Assembly (NCBI RefSeq): GCF_015351475.1
Contig: NZ_JADKPR010000012.1
Span: forward strand, 79,102-143,101
DNA from: Flavobacterium sp. HJJ
GTDB taxonomy: Bacteria > Bacteroidota > Bacteroidia > Flavobacteriales > Flavobacteriaceae
Direction: 5' to 3'
Length of the DNA stretch: 64,000 nucleotides
The notes beneath the pieces are model-generated. The model searched no databases and was not told the origin of the DNA. It worked only from the letters and a program-made list of their open reading frames with translations. The position numbers and the translations under genes are program-made. This document shows, one piece after another, positions 7,813 through 18,423 of the stretch. Each line of letters begins with the position of its first letter. The stretch's first letter is position 1.

Positions 7813-7840
7813 AACTCATAATTCATAACTCATAATTCAT
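7813..7840 (+). repeat. 14-bp tandem repeat before ftsL
   Basis: Two perfect copies of AACTCATAATTCAT (7813-7826, 7827-7840), followed by a partial third, end 9 bases before the ftsL start. The reverse complement is a close variant of the 14-bp unit found next to rpsO at 54187-54214. Confidence 0.8.
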
Positions 7841-7849
7841 AATTTACTA

Positions 7850-8197
7850 ATGAAGGGTGGAATTTATAACATATTAAAAGCACAATATCTAATTGATGAT
7901 AACGCTGTCAAAAACTGGCGTTTTATTGTATTTGTGATTTTACTTGCTATAATAATGATTGCAAATACACAGCGTTATGAGCAAAAAGTGTTCAAGATTG
8001 TTGAATTGACAAATAGAGTGAAAGAACTGCGCTCTGAATTTGTAGACAGACGTTCGGAGCTGATGAAGCTTAAAATGGAATCTACGGTTTCGGCTAAAAT
8101 GGAAGAAAGACAAATTTTTCCATCAACCGTTCCTCCTGTAAAAATTGAAGTTAAAGAACCTGAAGAGAAAAATTTCTTAGAGAAGTTATGGCAGTAG
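7850..8197 (+). CDS. ftsL: FtsL-like cell division protein
   Basis: A 115-residue bitopic membrane protein with a short cytoplasmic N-terminus, one transmembrane helix at about residues 24-41 (FIVFVILLAIIMIANTQ) and a heptad-like coiled coil at about 45-85. It ends in a Pro/Glu-rich tail. Topology and position between rsmH and ftsI identify it as the FtsL equivalent, a divisome scaffold that in other bacteria pairs with FtsB/DivIC and recruits FtsW-FtsI. Sequence identity across phyla is very low, so the name rests mainly on context. It overlaps ftsI by 10 bases. Confidence 0.85.
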   Translation: MKGGIYNILKAQYLIDDNAVKNWRFIVFVILLAIIMIANTQRYEQKVFKIVELTNRVKELRSEFVDRRSELMKLKMESTVSAKMEERQIFPSTVPPVKIEVKEPEEKNFLEKLWQ

Positions 8198-10188
8198 AAG
8201 ATAAATATATATCCTATAGAACCTATCTGGTTGCCTTTTTCATCTTTTTGATGGCAATGGCTATTGCTGTTAAGCTGACTAATATTCAATGGGTGGATGG
8301 CGATCATTACAGGGAGCTGGCTAAAGAAAGAACAGTGAAGAATTTTGTTATTCCTGCCAATAAAGGAAATATCTATTCTGCAGATGGAAGTCTTTTGGCT
8401 ACTTCAATTCCGAGTTATACAATTCGTTTTGATGCAGTTGCACCAAAAACAGAAGCTTTTGAAAAAAATGTAAAATTGCTTTCGGATTCATTGGGAATGA
8501 TGCTAAGAAAATCAAGCAGTACAATCCAAAATGAATTAAGGAAAGCCCGAGTTCATAAAAATAGATATTATTTGGTAGCCAAAGGGTTGAGTTTTACTCA
8601 ATATATGAAGATAAAAGGATTTCCTCTTTTTAATTTGGGAGCTTATAAGGGAGGTGTCATAATTGAACAAAAAACAGTTCGCGAACATCCAATTGGACAA
8701 ATAGCAGAACGTACCATTGGGTATGAAAGAAAATTAACTGGCTATTCAGATGGTAAAGGCATAGAGTGGGCTTATCGTGAATTCCTTAACGGTAAGGACG
8801 GCAAAATATTAAAACAGAAAATTGCAAAAGGGCAATGGAAACCAATTCGAGATGTAAATGAAGTAGAACCTCAGGACGGTTACGATGTTATCTCGACTAT
8901 AGATGTTTACATTCAGGATATAGCGCATCATGCATTATTGAAACAACTGGAAGAATATGAAGCAGATCACGGCTGTGTTGTAGTTATGGAAACTAAAACG
9001 GGTCAGGTAAAAGCGATTTCAAATTTGGGTAGAGCAAATGACGGGACTTATTATGAGACAACAAATTATGCTTATGCGGAGTCTCATGAACCTGGTTCTA
9101 CTTTTAAGTTGGTTGATTTAATTGCAATATTAGAAGACAAAGTAGCAGATACCAGTACTGTTTATGATAGTCATCGAGGTATAATTATCTATTCTGGCCG
9201 CAAAGTGAGAGATTCTCATGAAGGAGGCTATGGTAAAGTATCATTGGCCAGAGGTTTTGAGCTTTCTTCAAATACAGTTATGGTTCAGGCAGTATATAAT
9301 AATTATAAAAACAACCCGACAAGATTTGTGAATCACGTTAATTCATTTGGGCTGAATAAAAAATTAGGATTAGCTTTTAGAGGTGAAGGAGTTCCTTTTA
9401 TACCGCAGCCAGGCGATAAAAACTGGTCTAATATTTCGCTTCCGTGGATGGCATTTGGATATGGCGTTTCGGTTACGCCATTGCAGACATTGACATTTTA
9501 TAATGCGGTTGCAAATAATGGCGTGATGGTAAAACCAATGCTGGTAACAGAGATAAAAGCATGGGACAAAACCATAAAAAAATACAATACTGAAGTAATG
9601 AATCCGAAGATCTGTTCTGATGAAACATTAAAAAAAGTTCAGGCTGTTCTTGAAAATGTGGTAAAAAAAGGTACTGGATCTAAATTATATTCTAAGGATT
9701 TTTCGATGGCTGGTAAAACAGGTACAGCACAAATGAATTATGCTCAAAATGGAGGATTAGATAAGCATTATGCTTCGTCATTTGTGGGTTATTTTCCAGC
9801 GGATAATCCTAAATATTCTTGTATTGTAGTGGTTCATAAGCCTAATACATCAAACAATAATTATTATGGTGCCGATGTTGCCGGGCCTGTATTTAAAAGG
9901 ATAGCTCAAAAAATATTTACTGATACGCCTTCAACGAATGTTATTAAAAAATTGGATCGTCCAAATCCTATACAGGAAAGCAGTTACAATGCTTACTATA
10001 CAAAGGTGCAAAAAAAGCATAATGTAATTCCAAATGTAAAAGGGATGTCAGGTATGGATGCAGTTGCTTTATTGGAGAATTTAGGGTTAAAGGTAAAGGC
10101 TATTGGAGTTGGAAAAGTTAAAAAACAATCGCTCCAGGCTGGTCAGAATATTGTAAAAAATTCATCAATTCTATTGGAATTATCATGA
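8188..10188 (+). CDS. ftsI: Peptidoglycan D,D-transpeptidase FtsI (PBP3) with PASTA domain
   Basis: Class B penicillin-binding protein (666 aa) that cross-links septal peptidoglycan. One N-terminal transmembrane helix lies at about residues 12-32. A PBP dimerisation domain follows (residues 40-230). The transpeptidase domain has the active-site SxxK as GSTFK near residue 305, SxN as SSN near residue 374 and KTG in AGKTGTAQ near residue 510. A single PASTA domain ends the protein (VIPNVKGMSGMDAVALLENLGL to the end, about residues 612-666). PASTA on FtsI is usual in Bacteroidota. Its stop overlaps the murE start by four bases (ATGA). Confidence 0.96.
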   Translation: MAVEDKYISYRTYLVAFFIFLMAMAIAVKLTNIQWVDGDHYRELAKERTVKNFVIPANKGNIYSADGSLLATSIPSYTIRFDAVAPKTEAFEKNVKLLSDSLGMMLRKSSSTIQNELRKARVHKNRYYLVAKGLSFTQYMKIKGFPLFNLGAYKGGVIIEQKTVREHPIGQIAERTIGYERKLTGYSDGKGIEWAYREFLNGKDGKILKQKIAKGQWKPIRDVNEVEPQDGYDVISTIDVYIQDIAHHALLKQLEEYEADHGCVVVMETKTGQVKAISNLGRANDGTYYETTNYAYAESHEPGSTFKLVDLIAILEDKVADTSTVYDSHRGIIIYSGRKVRDSHEGGYGKVSLARGFELSSNTVMVQAVYNNYKNNPTRFVNHVNSFGLNKKLGLAFRGEGVPFIPQPGDKNWSNISLPWMAFGYGVSVTPLQTLTFYNAVANNGVMVKPMLVTEIKAWDKTIKKYNTEVMNPKICSDETLKKVQAVLENVVKKGTGSKLYSKDFSMAGKTGTAQMNYAQNGGLDKHYASSFVGYFPADNPKYSCIVVVHKPNTSNNNYYGADVAGPVFKRIAQKIFTDTPSTNVIKKLDRPNPIQESSYNAYYTKVQKKHNVIPNVKGMSGMDAVALLENLGLKVKAIGVGKVKKQSLQAGQNIVKNSSILLELS

Positions 10189-11648
10189 GCATATTAAAAG
10201 ACATATTATATAAAGTGGCGATAGAATCTGTAACGGGTTCTACAGAAATTGCTATTAATCAGCTGCATTTCGATTCAAGAAAAATTGAGGCAGATGATGT
10301 TTTTGTGGCGATTCGAGGTACTATTTCTGACGGGCATGATTTTATTGAAAAAGCAATCGGTCTAGGCGCGGTGGCAATTATCTGCGATACGCTTCCAGAA
10401 AATCTGATAAATGGAATAACCTATGTCTGCGTAAAAGATACGAATACAGCCTTGGCTTTTATGGCGGCTAATTTTTATGGTGACCCTTCGCAAAAGCTGC
10501 AGCTAATTGGTATTACAGGGACAAATGGTAAAACTACTATTGCTTCACTGCTGTATCAATTATTTAAAAAAGCAGGCTTTAAGGTAGGATTACTGTCTAC
10601 AGTAAAGATTTTGGTTGATGAAACAGAGCACAAAGCCACGCATACAACGCCAGATTCTATTACGATCAATTATTTTCTTAATGAGATGATTGAGGCTGGT
10701 GTTGAGTATTGTTTTATGGAAGTAAGTTCGCATGGAATTCATCAAAAACGTACTGAAGGATTGCATTTTAGAGGAGGGATATTTACAAATCTGTCCCATG
10801 ATCATCTGGATTATCATCCAACGTTTGCCGAATATAGAGATGTAAAGAAATCTTTTTTTGATCATTTGCCTAGTTCTGCTTTTGCATTGACTAATAGTGA
10901 TGACAAAAATGGTCCGGTAATGCTTCAAAACACTACTGCCCGAAAATTAACATACGCTTTAAAAACATATGCTGATTACAAAGCACAAATTCTGGAGAAT
11001 CAATTGTCTGGTCTGCTTTTGAAAATAAACGGCAACGAAGTCTGGGTAAAACTGATTGGAAATTTTAATGCATATAATCTTTTGGCAATTTACGGAACTG
11101 CTGTCGAGCTGGGCTTGGACAGTTTTGAAGTGCTTCGATTGATGTCAGAATTGGAAAGCGTTTCAGGAAGATTTCAATATATAGTTTCTAATGCAAATAT
11201 TACGGCTATTGTCGATTATGCACACACGCCGGATGCTCTCGAAAATGTTTTAAATACCATTAATGAGGTACGTACTAAAAACGAGCAATTAATAACTGTT
11301 GTGGGCTGCGGAGGGAATAGGGATACTGCAAAACGTCCGGTTATGGCCAATATTGCAACGGAATTGAGTGATAAAGTAATCTTGACTTCAGATAATCCAA
11401 GAAATGAAGAACCGGAAACAATTATCCATGAAATGGAAAAAGGGATCCAGGCTCAAAATTTCAAGAAAGTGCTGTCAATTACAGATAGACTGCAAGCTAT
11501 CAAAACGGCTTGTCAATTAGCACAGCCAAACGATATTATATTGATTGCTGGTAAAGGGCACGAAACTTATCAGGAGATCAAAGGGGTACGTCATGATTTT
11601 GATGACATGAAAAATGTAAAAGAAATTTTAAATCAACTATTAAAATAA
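10185..11648 (+). CDS. murE: UDP-MurNAc-L-Ala-D-Glu:meso-diaminopimelate ligase MurE
   Basis: Mur ligase (487 aa) that adds the third amino acid of the peptidoglycan stem, using ATP, in the cytoplasm. The ATP P-loop [10 protein letters not shown] is at residues 109-118. The central domain carries SHDHLDYH and the C-terminal domain [14 protein letters not shown]. The motif DNPRNEEP near residue 405 is the signature of enzymes that select meso-diaminopimelate, so the wall should be of the DAP type. The end has GKGHETYQ. It is coupled to ftsI by a four-base overlap and is 7 bases from mraY. Confidence 0.96.
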   Translation: MSILKDILYKVAIESVTGSTEIAINQLHFDSRKIEADDVFVAIRGTISDGHDFIEKAIGLGAVAIICDTLPENLINGITYVCVKDTNTALAFMAANFYGDPSQKLQLIGITGTNGKTTIASLLYQLFKKAGFKVGLLSTVKILVDETEHKATHTTPDSITINYFLNEMIEAGVEYCFMEVSSHGIHQKRTEGLHFRGGIFTNLSHDHLDYHPTFAEYRDVKKSFFDHLPSSAFALTNSDDKNGPVMLQNTTARKLTYALKTYADYKAQILENQLSGLLLKINGNEVWVKLIGNFNAYNLLAIYGTAVELGLDSFEVLRLMSELESVSGRFQYIVSNANITAIVDYAHTPDALENVLNTINEVRTKNEQLITVVGCGGNRDTAKRPVMANIATELSDKVILTSDNPRNEEPETIIHEMEKGIQAQNFKKVLSITDRLQAIKTACQLAQPNDIILIAGKGHETYQEIKGVRHDFDDMKNVKEILNQLLK

Positions 11649-11655
11649 AAACAAT

Positions 11656-12888
11656 ATGCTATACTATTTATTTCAATATTTAGACAAAGTAATGGATGTT
11701 CCTGGAGCAGGGGTTTTTCAATACATCACTTTTAGATCTTCTTTAGCTTTATTGTTATCATTGTTGTTGTCTACTATTTATGGGAAGCGAATAATTAGTT
11801 TTTTAAGCAGACAGCAGGTTGGTGAAACAGTACGTGAACTTGGATTGGCAGGTCAAAATGAAAAAGCGGGTACGCCTACCATGGGAGGTATCATTATCAT
11901 TTTTGCAACTCTTGTTCCTGTTATGCTTTTTGCAAAACTGCATAATATCTATATTGTTTTATTAATAGTTACCACCTTGTGGATGGGAGTTATTGGTTTT
12001 ATTGATGATTATATTAAAATATTCAAGAAAGATAAACAAGGTCTTAAAGGTATTTTTAAAGTCTTTGGTCAGGTAGGTTTAGGAATAATTGTTGGTTCTG
12101 TGCTTTATTTTAGCCCAGCAGTTACTGTCAGAACCGATACAGGAAAAAGTGATGTTTTTAAAGCAATTACAACCGAAAATGTAATTAAGCAGGCTCCTGT
12201 TGAAGAGAAATCTACAGCTACAACTATCCCTTTCTTCAAAAATAACGAGTTTGATTATGCCGAGGTATTAGCTTGGACAGGCGAGGGCTACGAAAAATGG
12301 GCTTGGTTAATCTTTATACCAGTAGTGGTTTTTATTATTACTGCAGTTTCAAATGGAGCTAATTTAACAGACGGTATCGATGGTTTGGCAGCGGGAACTT
12401 CTGCAGTGTCCGTTTTTGCTCTTATGATTTTTACGTTTGTTTCGGGAAATATTATTTTTTCTAATTATCTGAATATAATGTATATACCAAACTCTGGAGA
12501 GATGACGGTATTTATAGCTTCCTTCCTTGGAGCATTAATTGGTTTTCTTTGGTACAATTCCTATCCGGCTTCGGTTTTCATGGGGGATACGGGAAGTCTA
12601 ACCATTGGAGGTATTATTGCGGTACTGGCAATTGCTGTCCGCAAGGAAATGCTTATTCCTTTATTCTGCGGAATCTTTTTGGTCGAAAATTTTTCGGTTG
12701 TGCTGCAGGTGAGCTATTTCAAATACACCAAAAAACGTTTTGGCGAAGGACGCAGAATCTTTTTGATGGCACCTCTTCATCATCACTATCAAAAGAAAGG
12801 TTATCATGAAAGTAAGATAGTCACACGGTTTTGGGTAGTTGCAATTATGCTGGCCATTCTGTCTATTGTCACACTGAAACTGAGATAA
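11656..12888 (+). CDS. mraY: Phospho-MurNAc-pentapeptide transferase MraY
   Basis: Integral membrane enzyme (410 aa) that makes lipid I from UDP-MurNAc-pentapeptide and undecaprenyl phosphate. About ten membrane helices can be seen. Family motifs are [24 protein letters not shown] with the catalytic aspartates, [23 protein letters not shown], and LHHHYQKKG in the last cytoplasmic loop. It is about 50 residues longer than E. coli MraY because of an extra loop at about residues 155-215, common in Bacteroidota. It sits 7 bases after murE and 3 before murD. Confidence 0.97.
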   Translation: MLYYLFQYLDKVMDVPGAGVFQYITFRSSLALLLSLLLSTIYGKRIISFLSRQQVGETVRELGLAGQNEKAGTPTMGGIIIIFATLVPVMLFAKLHNIYIVLLIVTTLWMGVIGFIDDYIKIFKKDKQGLKGIFKVFGQVGLGIIVGSVLYFSPAVTVRTDTGKSDVFKAITTENVIKQAPVEEKSTATTIPFFKNNEFDYAEVLAWTGEGYEKWAWLIFIPVVVFIITAVSNGANLTDGIDGLAAGTSAVSVFALMIFTFVSGNIIFSNYLNIMYIPNSGEMTVFIASFLGALIGFLWYNSYPASVFMGDTGSLTIGGIIAVLAIAVRKEMLIPLFCGIFLVENFSVVLQVSYFKYTKKRFGEGRRIFLMAPLHHHYQKKGYHESKIVTRFWVVAIMLAILSIVTLKLR

Positions 12889-12891
12889 TAT

Positions 12892-14223
12892 ATGAGGCTG
12901 GTAATATTAGGAGGAGGAGAAAGCGGTGTAGGTACTGCTATCCTTGGTAAGAAACAGGGTTATGATGTTTTTGTTTCTGATTTTGGAAAAATAAAAGACA
13001 GTTATAAAGAAGTACTGGTTATTAATGAAATAGCCTGGGAAGAAGAAAAGCATACTGAGGAATTGATTCTGAATGCTGATGTTGTGATGAAGAGTCCGGG
13101 TATTCCAGATAAATCACCCATTGTAAAGCAATTAAAGAGTAAAGGTGTTTCTATAATTTCTGAGATTGAATTTGCGGCCGCTTTTACAAACGCAGTAACT
13201 ATTGGAATTACTGGAAGCAACGGTAAAACTACAACTACAATGTTAACACATCATGTGTTAAAATCAGCAGGGCTGAATGTAGGATTAGCCGGAAATGTTG
13301 GTAAAAGTTTTGCCTGGCAGGTGGCAGATAATAATTATGATTACTATGTTATTGAGTTAAGCAGTTTTCAGCTGGACGGCATTGTGAATTTTAAACCGCA
13401 TGTTGCAGTAATAACAAATATAAGTCCGGATCATTTGGATCGCTACGATTACAAATATCAAAATTATATTGATTCAAAGTTCAGAATTACAATGAATCAG
13501 ACCGAGGAAGATTTCCTTATTTATGATGCAAATGATGAGGCCATTTTAGAATGGTTAAAGAATAATACAGTAAGAGCTAAATTAATTCCTTTTTCGTTAA
13601 CCGATGAATATAGCGAAGGAGCGTTTATAAAAAATAACACAATGGAAGTTAAAATCAATACAGAAGAGTTTACAATGGATACAGAACATATTTCATTAGA
13701 AGGAAAACATAATTTGAAAAATGCCATGGCAGCAAGTTCAGTTGCCAATATTTTGAAAATTAGAAAAAGTACTATTCGTGAAAGCATGTCCGATTTCCAA
13801 GGTGTTGAGCATCGTTTAGAGAAAGTACTCAAAATTCAGAATGTTCAGTATATAAATGATTCTAAAGCTACCAATGTGAACTCTGTATTTTTTGCTTTGG
13901 AAAGCATGAATTCGCCGACTGTCTGGATTGTTGGGGGTGTTGATAAAGGGAATGACTATCATGAATTAATGTCACTTGTACGTGAGAAAGTAAAAGCTAT
14001 TATTTGTTTAGGAATCGATAATAAAAAAATTATTGATGCGTTCGGCAGTGTGGTCGATATTATGGTAGAAGTAGACAATATGAACGAAGCTGTAAAAATG
14101 GCACAGCGTTTATCCGAAAAAGGCGATACTGTTTTATTGTCACCGGCATGCGCAAGTTTTGATTTGTTTGAAAGCTATGAAGATAGAGGGAAACAATTTA
14201 AGCAAGCGGTTAAAAATTTATAA
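12892..14223 (+). CDS. murD: UDP-MurNAc-L-alanine:D-glutamate ligase MurD
   Basis: Cytoplasmic Mur ligase (443 aa) that adds D-glutamate to UDP-MurNAc-L-Ala. The N-terminal Rossmann-like domain starts with LVILGGGESGVGTA. The ATP P-loop GITGSNGKTTTT is at about residues 104-115. The central domain has NISPDHLDRY. The C-terminal domain has NDSKATN and LLSPACASFDLF, both typical of MurD. The start is 3 bases after mraY. The 70 bases to ftsW are AT-rich and full of TTTAAA words. Confidence 0.96.
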   Translation: MRLVILGGGESGVGTAILGKKQGYDVFVSDFGKIKDSYKEVLVINEIAWEEEKHTEELILNADVVMKSPGIPDKSPIVKQLKSKGVSIISEIEFAAAFTNAVTIGITGSNGKTTTTMLTHHVLKSAGLNVGLAGNVGKSFAWQVADNNYDYYVIELSSFQLDGIVNFKPHVAVITNISPDHLDRYDYKYQNYIDSKFRITMNQTEEDFLIYDANDEAILEWLKNNTVRAKLIPFSLTDEYSEGAFIKNNTMEVKINTEEFTMDTEHISLEGKHNLKNAMAASSVANILKIRKSTIRESMSDFQGVEHRLEKVLKIQNVQYINDSKATNVNSVFFALESMNSPTVWIVGGVDKGNDYHELMSLVREKVKAIICLGIDNKKIIDAFGSVVDIMVEVDNMNEAVKMAQRLSEKGDTVLLSPACASFDLFESYEDRGKQFKQAVKNL

Positions 14224-14295
14224 AATAGTTTAAGGTTTAAAGTTTAATGTCGCAAAATTTTAAACTTTAAACAATGAAAACATTAAACAAAAAAA

Positions 14296-15615
14296 ATGAA
14301 AGAGCTAATTAGCAAGTTAAAAGGAGATAAAGGGATTTGGTCATTTGTGGCCTTATTAGCCCTGTTTTCTTTTATGCCTGTTTTTAGCGCCAGTAGTAAT
14401 TTGGCTTATTTAGGTCATGGTACTGGAAATACTTTGGGTTATCTGGTAAAACATTTTTTGCATATCTGCTTTGGTTTTGCAATCATTTTTTGGGTACACA
14501 ATGTACCATATCATTATTTTAGAGGAATTTCGAAAGTAGGATTGCCTATAGTTTGGGTTTTATTAGCTTATACTTTAATTAAAGGAACAGTAATTGCTGG
14601 TGCAAATGCCAGTAGGTGGATTCAGATTCCGTTCGTGGGACTTTCTTTTCAGACATCTACTTTGGCTGCTATTATTTTGTTTGTTTTCGTAGCTCGTTAT
14701 TTGTCTAAAAGCAGAGAAGAACCAATTACATTCAAAACTTCATTTATTGAGCTTTGGATCCCTGTTTTTATAACATTAATGTTTATTCTTCCAGGTAATT
14801 TTTCTACTACGGCTCTGATTTTTTCTATGGTTGTTATGCTTGTATTTATTGGAAAATACCCAATAAAATATATATCTTATATCATAGGTTTAGGAGTAGT
14901 GTTTTTGACACTCTTTATTATAATCGGTAAAAATTTTCCTGAGGCCAAATTTTTTAATAGAGTCAGCACTTGGGAAAGCAGATATGAAGATTTTACCACC
15001 AATAAGCCAGATGAGGACGATTATCAAATAGAAAAGGCCAAAATTGCTATAGCTTCCGGTCAGATATATGGTTTAGGGCCTGGTAAAAGTGTTCAGAAAA
15101 ACTTCCTGCCTCAATCTTCTTCCGATTTTATTTATGCCATTATCGTTGAAGAATACGGATTAGTAGGTGGTTTAGGGGTTTTGGTTTTGTACCTGCTTTT
15201 GCTATTTAGATTTGTCGTTGCTTCTCATAAAGCGAACACTCTTTTTGGGAAATTAGTGGTAATTGGATTAGGTTTTCCAATGATTTTTCAGGCCATGATT
15301 AATATGGCAGTTGCCGTTGAATTATTGCCGGTTACGGGGCAGACCCTGCCTCTGATAAGCAGCGGAGGAAGTTCTATCTGGATGACTTGTTTTGGGCTTG
15401 GAATTATTTTAAGTGTGACCAAAAAAGAAGAAGAAATTGCTCAGGAAAAATTAGATAAAGAAAAAAGAGAAGAGATTCTTCAAAAGCTTATAGACCGAGA
15501 AATGGAAGCAGATCTCGCGGAAGCAGATTTAAAAAATGGTAATGATAATTTTGATACAGGTAATTATTCGATTACGGATAATTCAAATAATCCAATGAAT
15601 GCAGTGCTGAAATAA
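14296..15615 (+). CDS. ftsW: SEDS peptidoglycan glycosyltransferase FtsW
   Basis: Membrane protein (439 aa) of the SEDS family, the glycan-chain polymerase that works with FtsI at the septum. Nine or ten membrane helices are visible between residues 14 and 370. Conserved segments are GANASRWIQIP (about residues 102-112), a large extracytoplasmic loop with GQIYGLGPGKSVQKNFLPQSSSDFIYAIIVEEYG, and PVTGQTLPLISSGGSSIW near residue 355. A charged cytoplasmic tail of about 60 residues, helical then Asn/Asp-rich, follows the last helix. Position between murD and murG fits FtsW rather than RodA. Confidence 0.95.
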   Translation: MKELISKLKGDKGIWSFVALLALFSFMPVFSASSNLAYLGHGTGNTLGYLVKHFLHICFGFAIIFWVHNVPYHYFRGISKVGLPIVWVLLAYTLIKGTVIAGANASRWIQIPFVGLSFQTSTLAAIILFVFVARYLSKSREEPITFKTSFIELWIPVFITLMFILPGNFSTTALIFSMVVMLVFIGKYPIKYISYIIGLGVVFLTLFIIIGKNFPEAKFFNRVSTWESRYEDFTTNKPDEDDYQIEKAKIAIASGQIYGLGPGKSVQKNFLPQSSSDFIYAIIVEEYGLVGGLGVLVLYLLLLFRFVVASHKANTLFGKLVVIGLGFPMIFQAMINMAVAVELLPVTGQTLPLISSGGSSIWMTCFGLGIILSVTKKEEEIAQEKLDKEKREEILQKLIDREMEADLAEADLKNGNDNFDTGNYSITDNSNNPMNAVLK

Positions 15616-15694
15616 TTGGTTTTATTAGTGTGTAATGTAATAATGCAGTCCGTTACAATTTAGTATTAAAAGACGCAACTTAGAAATTTTCAAA

Positions 15695-16783
15695 ATGACA
15701 AAGCATAAATTTATCTTAAGCGGAGGCGGTACCGGAGGTCATATTTATCCAGCCATTGCAATCGCAAATGAATTGAAATCCCGTTTTCCGGATGCTGAGA
15801 TTTTGTTTGTTGGTGCCAAAGACAAAATGGAGATGCAGAAAGTACCTCAGGCGGGTTATGAAATTAAAGGGCTTTGGATAGCTGGTTTACAGAGGAAAAT
15901 AACCTTTCAGAATGCAATGCTGCCATTGAAGTTTATTGACAGTTTATGGAAATCGAGAAAAATCATCAAGCAGTTCAAACCTGATGTGGTTATTGGAACA
16001 GGAGGTTTTGCCAGTGGGCCATTATTGAAAATGGCTAACAGTATGAATATTCCAACAGTTATTCAGGAACAAAATTCCTATCCTGGAATCACTAATAAGC
16101 TGCTGAGTAAAAAGGCAAACAGTATTTGTGTTGCATACGAGCATTTGGAAAGATTTTTCCCTCAGGATAAAATAACGTTAACAGGGAATCCCGTTCGTCA
16201 GGATTTATTGGATATAGAGTCTAAAAGAGAGGAAGCTATTGCGCATTTTAAATTAGACAGAAATAAAAAAACATTATTGATCCTGGGCGGAAGTCTTGGA
16301 GCCAGAAGAATCAACCAGTTAATCGAAAAGCAGCTGGATAAATTACTTTCGTTAAATGTTCAGGTTATCTGGCAGTGCGGGAAATTTTATTTGGAAGATT
16401 ATAAAAAATACAATCAGTACAATGTTCAGGTAATGGCTTTTATTGAGAGAATGGATTTGGTTTATGCGGCTTCAGATGTTGTGATTTCCAGAGCTGGCGC
16501 GTCTTCGGTTTCGGAGCTGTGCATAGTGGGAAAACCAGTAATTTTTATTCCGTCTCCTAATGTAGCCGAAGATCATCAGACTAAAAATGCTCAGGCAATT
16601 GTAGATAAAAAAGGAGCAATTTTACTCAAAGAATCGCAACTGGATGACGACTTCAGTCTGGTTTTTGAATCTTTGATTAAAGATCCAGGAAAGCAAGAGC
16701 AGTTAAGCCAGAATATTAAGCTGCTGGCCAGACCAAATGCAACAGTGCAAATCGTGGATGAGATAGTGAAATTGATAAAATAA
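15695..16783 (+). CDS. murG: UDP-GlcNAc:lipid I N-acetylglucosaminyltransferase MurG
   Basis: GT28 enzyme (362 aa) that converts lipid I to lipid II on the inner face of the membrane. The N-terminal glycine-rich loop is [12 protein letters not shown] at residues 9-20. The acceptor domain has GTGGFASGP. The C-terminal UDP-GlcNAc-binding part has [36 protein letters not shown] and EDHQTKNA. Length is standard. It is followed after 3 bases by a small membrane protein gene, then murC. Confidence 0.97.
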   Translation: MTKHKFILSGGGTGGHIYPAIAIANELKSRFPDAEILFVGAKDKMEMQKVPQAGYEIKGLWIAGLQRKITFQNAMLPLKFIDSLWKSRKIIKQFKPDVVIGTGGFASGPLLKMANSMNIPTVIQEQNSYPGITNKLLSKKANSICVAYEHLERFFPQDKITLTGNPVRQDLLDIESKREEAIAHFKLDRNKKTLLILGGSLGARRINQLIEKQLDKLLSLNVQVIWQCGKFYLEDYKKYNQYNVQVMAFIERMDLVYAASDVVISRAGASSVSELCIVGKPVIFIPSPNVAEDHQTKNAQAIVDKKGAILLKESQLDDDFSLVFESLIKDPGKQEQLSQNIKLLARPNATVQIVDEIVKLIK

Positions 16784-16786
16784 AAA

Positions 16787-16966
16787 ATGGATTTTGATTA
16801 TTTTATTCGAGGAATAATATTTGTTCTATTAGGTGTTTTATTTGTTTGTTATGTTTTTTACAAAAGAAAAAAAGAAAAAAGTTATAAAGCTTGTTTAATA
16901 AGTGGATTTGGATTAGTTATTTTTGGATTGTATCTGATTTTGGAATCATTTATAGATCAATTTTAG
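16787..16966 (+). CDS. Small two-helix membrane protein between murG and murC
   Basis: A 59-residue reading frame starts at ATG 16787, three bases after the murG stop, and ends with TAG at 16964-16966. The product has two hydrophobic helices (about residues 8-25 and 36-53) joined by a strongly basic turn, YKRKKEKSYK. That predicts both ends outside and a positive loop inside. I do not recognise a family. The tight spacing and helix pattern support a real gene, and it would be co-transcribed with the dcw genes. It could be an accessory subunit of the division or lipid II machinery, but nothing proves this, and AT-rich sequence can give such frames by chance. Confidence 0.55.
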   Translation: MDFDYFIRGIIFVLLGVLFVCYVFYKRKKEKSYKACLISGFGLVIFGLYLILESFIDQF

Positions 16967-17073
16967 ATAAAGTATAATTTTTAAAACATAGATAAATATA
17001 AAGTTAAAGATTTTAAAAAGTTTTAGTTAAAGACTTTAGAAACTTTTGACTTTAAGACATTAAGACTTAAAAT

Positions 17074-18423
17074 ATGAATTTAAATCAAATACATAACGTC
17101 TATTTCATAGGAATCGGAGGCATTGGAATGAGTGCTTTAGCCCGTTATTTTAAAGCTATTGGGAAGCATGTTTCAGGCTATGATAAAACACCTTCAATCC
17201 TTACCAGTGAATTGATTGAAAGTGGTATTGATATTCATTTTGAAGATGATATCAGTTTGATTCCAAGTAATTATTACGTTGAAAATACATTGGTGATAAT
17301 TACGCCGGCGGTACCATTTACACATTCTGAGTGGAATTTTTTCATGGAGCGAGGGTATGAATTGAAAAAAAGAGCCGAAGTTTTAGGAATTATTACCAAA
17401 GATACTTTTTGCTTTGCGGTAGCGGGAACACACGGCAAAACAACTACCTCAAGTATTTTGGGGCATATTTTATATGAAAGCGGTGCAGATGTTACAGCTT
17501 TTATAGGCGGAATAGTTGAGAATTATGATTCTAATTTAATTGGAAACGGTAAAACAGTCACGGTAGTCGAAGCTGATGAATTTGACCGTTCCTTCCTGCA
17601 TCTGCATCCGAATATTGCATGTGTGACTTCAATGGATGCAGATCATTTAGATATTTATGGAACAAGTGATGCAATCGAAGCTTCGTTTGTGGAATTTGCT
17701 GATAAAATTAAAGACAAGAAGAATCTTTTTATAACTAATGAACTGCCAATTGACGGTATCGTCTGCGCAGTTAATCAAGAAGCAGTTTTTCAGGCTCTGA
17801 ATGTGAGAATAGAAAACAGCAGTTATGTTTTTGATGTGAAAACGCCAAACGGTTTGATTAAAGATCTGCGTTTCGGACTGCCGGGTAAACACAATTTAAT
17901 GAATGCTTTAATGGCATTGGCCATGGCAGTAACCTACGGCACCCCGACCGACGCTGTTGCTAGGGCTTTGGATTCATTTAAAGGAATAAGAAGACGTTTT
18001 TCATACCAGATTAAAAGCGATAATTTAGTTTATATTGATGATTATGCACATCATCCTACCGAAATAAATGCTGTTCATCAGGCTGTTAGGGAATTGTATC
18101 CGGGTAAAAAAGTACTGGCAGTTTTTCAGCCGCATTTATTTAGCAGAACAAGGGATTTTGCAGATAATTTTGCTAAAAGTCTGTCTGCTTTTGACGAAGT
18201 ATTTCTGATGGAGATTTATCCTGCACGTGAACTGCCGATGGAAGGAATAACTTCACAATGGCTTATGGATAAAATGACAAATGAGCATAAGAAAATAGTG
18301 AGTAAAGAAGATCTCATTTCTGAAATTTTAGCTAATGATGCCGCTGTAATTGTAACAATCGGAGCGGGTGATTTAGGTGAGATGGTTCCGTCAATTAAAA
18401 AAGCATTATATGAAAGTTTTTAA
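17074..18423 (+). CDS. murC: UDP-MurNAc:L-alanine ligase MurC
   Basis: First Mur ligase (449 aa), which adds L-alanine to UDP-MurNAc in the cytoplasm. The N-terminal domain has FIGIGGIGMSALARYF at about residues 11-26. The ATP P-loop AGTHGKTTTSS is near residues 116-126. The central domain has VEADEFDRSFLHL and MDADHLDIYG. The C-terminal domain has IDDYAHHPTEI and the FQPHLFSRTRDF segment diagnostic of MurC. It overlaps the ftsQ start by 14 bases. Confidence 0.97.
   Translation: MNLNQIHNVYFIGIGGIGMSALARYFKAIGKHVSGYDKTPSILTSELIESGIDIHFEDDISLIPSNYYVENTLVIITPAVPFTHSEWNFFMERGYELKKRAEVLGIITKDTFCFAVAGTHGKTTTSSILGHILYESGADVTAFIGGIVENYDSNLIGNGKTVTVVEADEFDRSFLHLHPNIACVTSMDADHLDIYGTSDAIEASFVEFADKIKDKKNLFITNELPIDGIVCAVNQEAVFQALNVRIENSSYVFDVKTPNGLIKDLRFGLPGKHNLMNALMALAMAVTYGTPTDAVARALDSFKGIRRRFSYQIKSDNLVYIDDYAHHPTEINAVHQAVRELYPGKKVLAVFQPHLFSRTRDFADNFAKSLSAFDEVFLMEIYPARELPMEGITSQWLMDKMTNEHKKIVSKEDLISEILANDAAVIVTIGAGDLGEMVPSIKKALYESF

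Noticed and set aside
14224..14295. Promoter or small RNA before ftsW
   Set aside because: The TTTAAA-rich gap gives only low-complexity matches and no TAnnTTTG element.
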